From NCBI GenBank assembly GCA_947500775.1, contig CANMTD010000001.1, positions 806,001 through 870,000 of the forward strand: a stretch of 64,000 bases of DNA. Reading direction: 5' to 3'. The DNA is from an uncultured Paracoccaceae bacterium (GTDB lineage: Bacteria; Pseudomonadota; Alphaproteobacteria; Rhodobacterales; Rhodobacteraceae). Under the pieces are notes generated by a model, which saw only the letters and a program-made list of their open reading frames with translations, was not told the DNA's origin and searched no databases. This document shows, piece by piece, positions 63,345 to 64,000 of the stretch; position 1 is the first letter of the stretch; each line of letters starts with the position of its first letter. A program made the translations under genes and the position numbers.

Positions 63345-64000
63345 TTGGGTATAGGTGATATTGCAGACGGGATGGTGCGCGGGGTCGAAGGGATCGGCGA
63401 CGCGGTCTCGGGCGTTTTGTTCGAGCCGGTGATCCGGCTGGGCGTGACCGGGTTGTCGCGGGCGGGCAAGACGGTGTTCATCACCTCGCTGGTGGCCAAT
63501 CTGATGGACCGGGGGCGGATGCCGCAGTTGCAGGCGGCCGCAGGCGGCGCGATCCGCACCGCATATCTGCAGCCGCAGCCCGACGATACGGTGCCGCGGT
63601 TCGATTTTGAGACCCATCTGGGCGCGCTGACCGGCCCCACGCCGCATTGGCCCGACAGCACCCGTGCGGTGTCCGAGCTGCGGCTGTCGCTGCGGGTACA
63701 GCCCGCGGGGTTGCTGGGCATGGTGTCGGGGCCGCGCACGGTGCATCTGGACATCGTCGATTACCCCGGCGAATGGCTGCTGGATCTGGCGCTGCTGGAC
63801 AAGAGCTATGCCGATTGGTCGGCGGAAACCCTGACGCGGGTCCGCCCGCGCGCCGCCGCCGCCCCGTTTCTGGCCGCGCTTGAAGGCGTTGATGCCACGG
63901 CCAAACTGGACGAACCCGTGGCCAAAACGCTGGCCGCCGCCTTTACCACCTATCTGAACGACGCGCGCGAGGGCGGGTTTTACGACTGCACGCCGGGGCG
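63345..64000 (+). CDS. YcjX/DUF463-family GTPase-like protein, 5' part
   Basis: The frame is open to the window end (about 218 codons; the family is about 470-490 long). It shows P-loop GVTGLSRAGKTVFITSLVANLMDR and the switch-like 'HLDIVDYPGEWLLDL', plus 'FDFETHLGALTG', all typical of YcjX. E. coli YcjX is linked to the phage-shock (Psp) regulon through its genome neighbour ycjF; its role is unclear. The likely start is a TTG at 63345 behind GAGGGG; an ATG at 63372 and a GTG at 63330 are alternatives. Confidence 0.88.
   Translation, partial: MGIGDIADGMVRGVEGIGDAVSGVLFEPVIRLGVTGLSRAGKTVFITSLVANLMDRGRMPQLQAAAGGAIRTAYLQPQPDDTVPRFDFETHLGALTGPTPHWPDSTRAVSELRLSLRVQPAGLLGMVSGPRTVHLDIVDYPGEWLLDLALLDKSYADWSAETLTRVRPRAAAAPFLAALEGVDATAKLDEPVAKTLAAAFTTYLNDAREGGFYDCTPG

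Overview
The window looks like chromosomal DNA of a high-GC aerobic alphaproteobacterium of the Rhodobacterales (roseobacter/Paracoccaceae type). The indications are an oxygen-dependent cobalamin pathway with cobG, cobF and a split cobaltochelatase; a bluFEDCB-order gene run as known from Rhodobacter; irr divergent from fabA-fabB-fabI; accessory complex I subunits NDUFS4 and NDUFA12; and an intergenic repeat family that I recall as common in this order. Most neighbouring genes overlap by 1-4 bases (ATGA or GTGA), so operons are tight.

Left part (1-13.2 kb) is mixed. It holds a truncated exported protein, an AhpD-like protein, an orphan ParA ATPase, a universal stress protein, an ABM-domain protein and an I78-like lipoprotein. 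A low-GC VapBC45-like toxin-antitoxin pair follows, then uvrB, an NDUFS4-type subunit and an unusual 504-residue protein with an N-terminal peptidoglycan-binding-like domain. Next are tRNA-Arg(TCT) and, right after it, a two-gene cassette (PLP lyase plus asparagine-synthase-like amide ligase). A TetR-controlled pspA-yiaAB unit follows, with four copies of a TGAAC-N3-GTTCA operator.

13.2-22.0 kb is one long minus-strand run: a HAD dehalogenase, three alpha/beta hydrolases, a threonine-dehydratase-like lyase, an EEP-family phosphatase/nuclease, an MFS exporter, a zinc alcohol dehydrogenase and an enolase-superfamily enzyme. It reads like an uncharacterised catabolic or detoxification module. 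22.2-26.9 kb holds an SlyD-like FKBP, a low-GC orphan trypsin-fold protein, the unsaturated fatty acid genes fabI/fabB/fabA, and irr.

26.9-45.1 kb and 53.0-59.3 kb together encode most of aerobic adenosylcobalamin synthesis: cobF, a CbiM-like cobalt permease, cobA-B-M-E-L, cobK (opposite strand), cobJ-I-H-G-N, cobW, a DUF1636 gene, cobO, two Lin0512 paralogues, cobQ, then bluB-cobC-cobD-bluE-bluF divergent from cobU-cobT-cobS. Two cobalamin riboswitches sit on the minus strand, before cbiM and before the DUF1636-cobW-cobN operon. The small cobaltochelatase subunits CobS and CobT of the chelatase are not in the window.

Between and after these lie an Rrf2 regulator with an AhpD-like gene, the preT-preA dihydropyrimidine dehydrogenase, accB-accC-aat, DUF2155-mlaD-ndufa12, an acs-adk overlapping pair, truA and the start of a YcjX-family gene. 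The most unusual signals are the tRNA-adjacent lyase/amide-ligase cassette, the TetR operator array at pspA, cobK embedded antisense inside its own operon, the Lin0512 pair in the cobalamin locus, and the low-GC solitary protease-fold gene.
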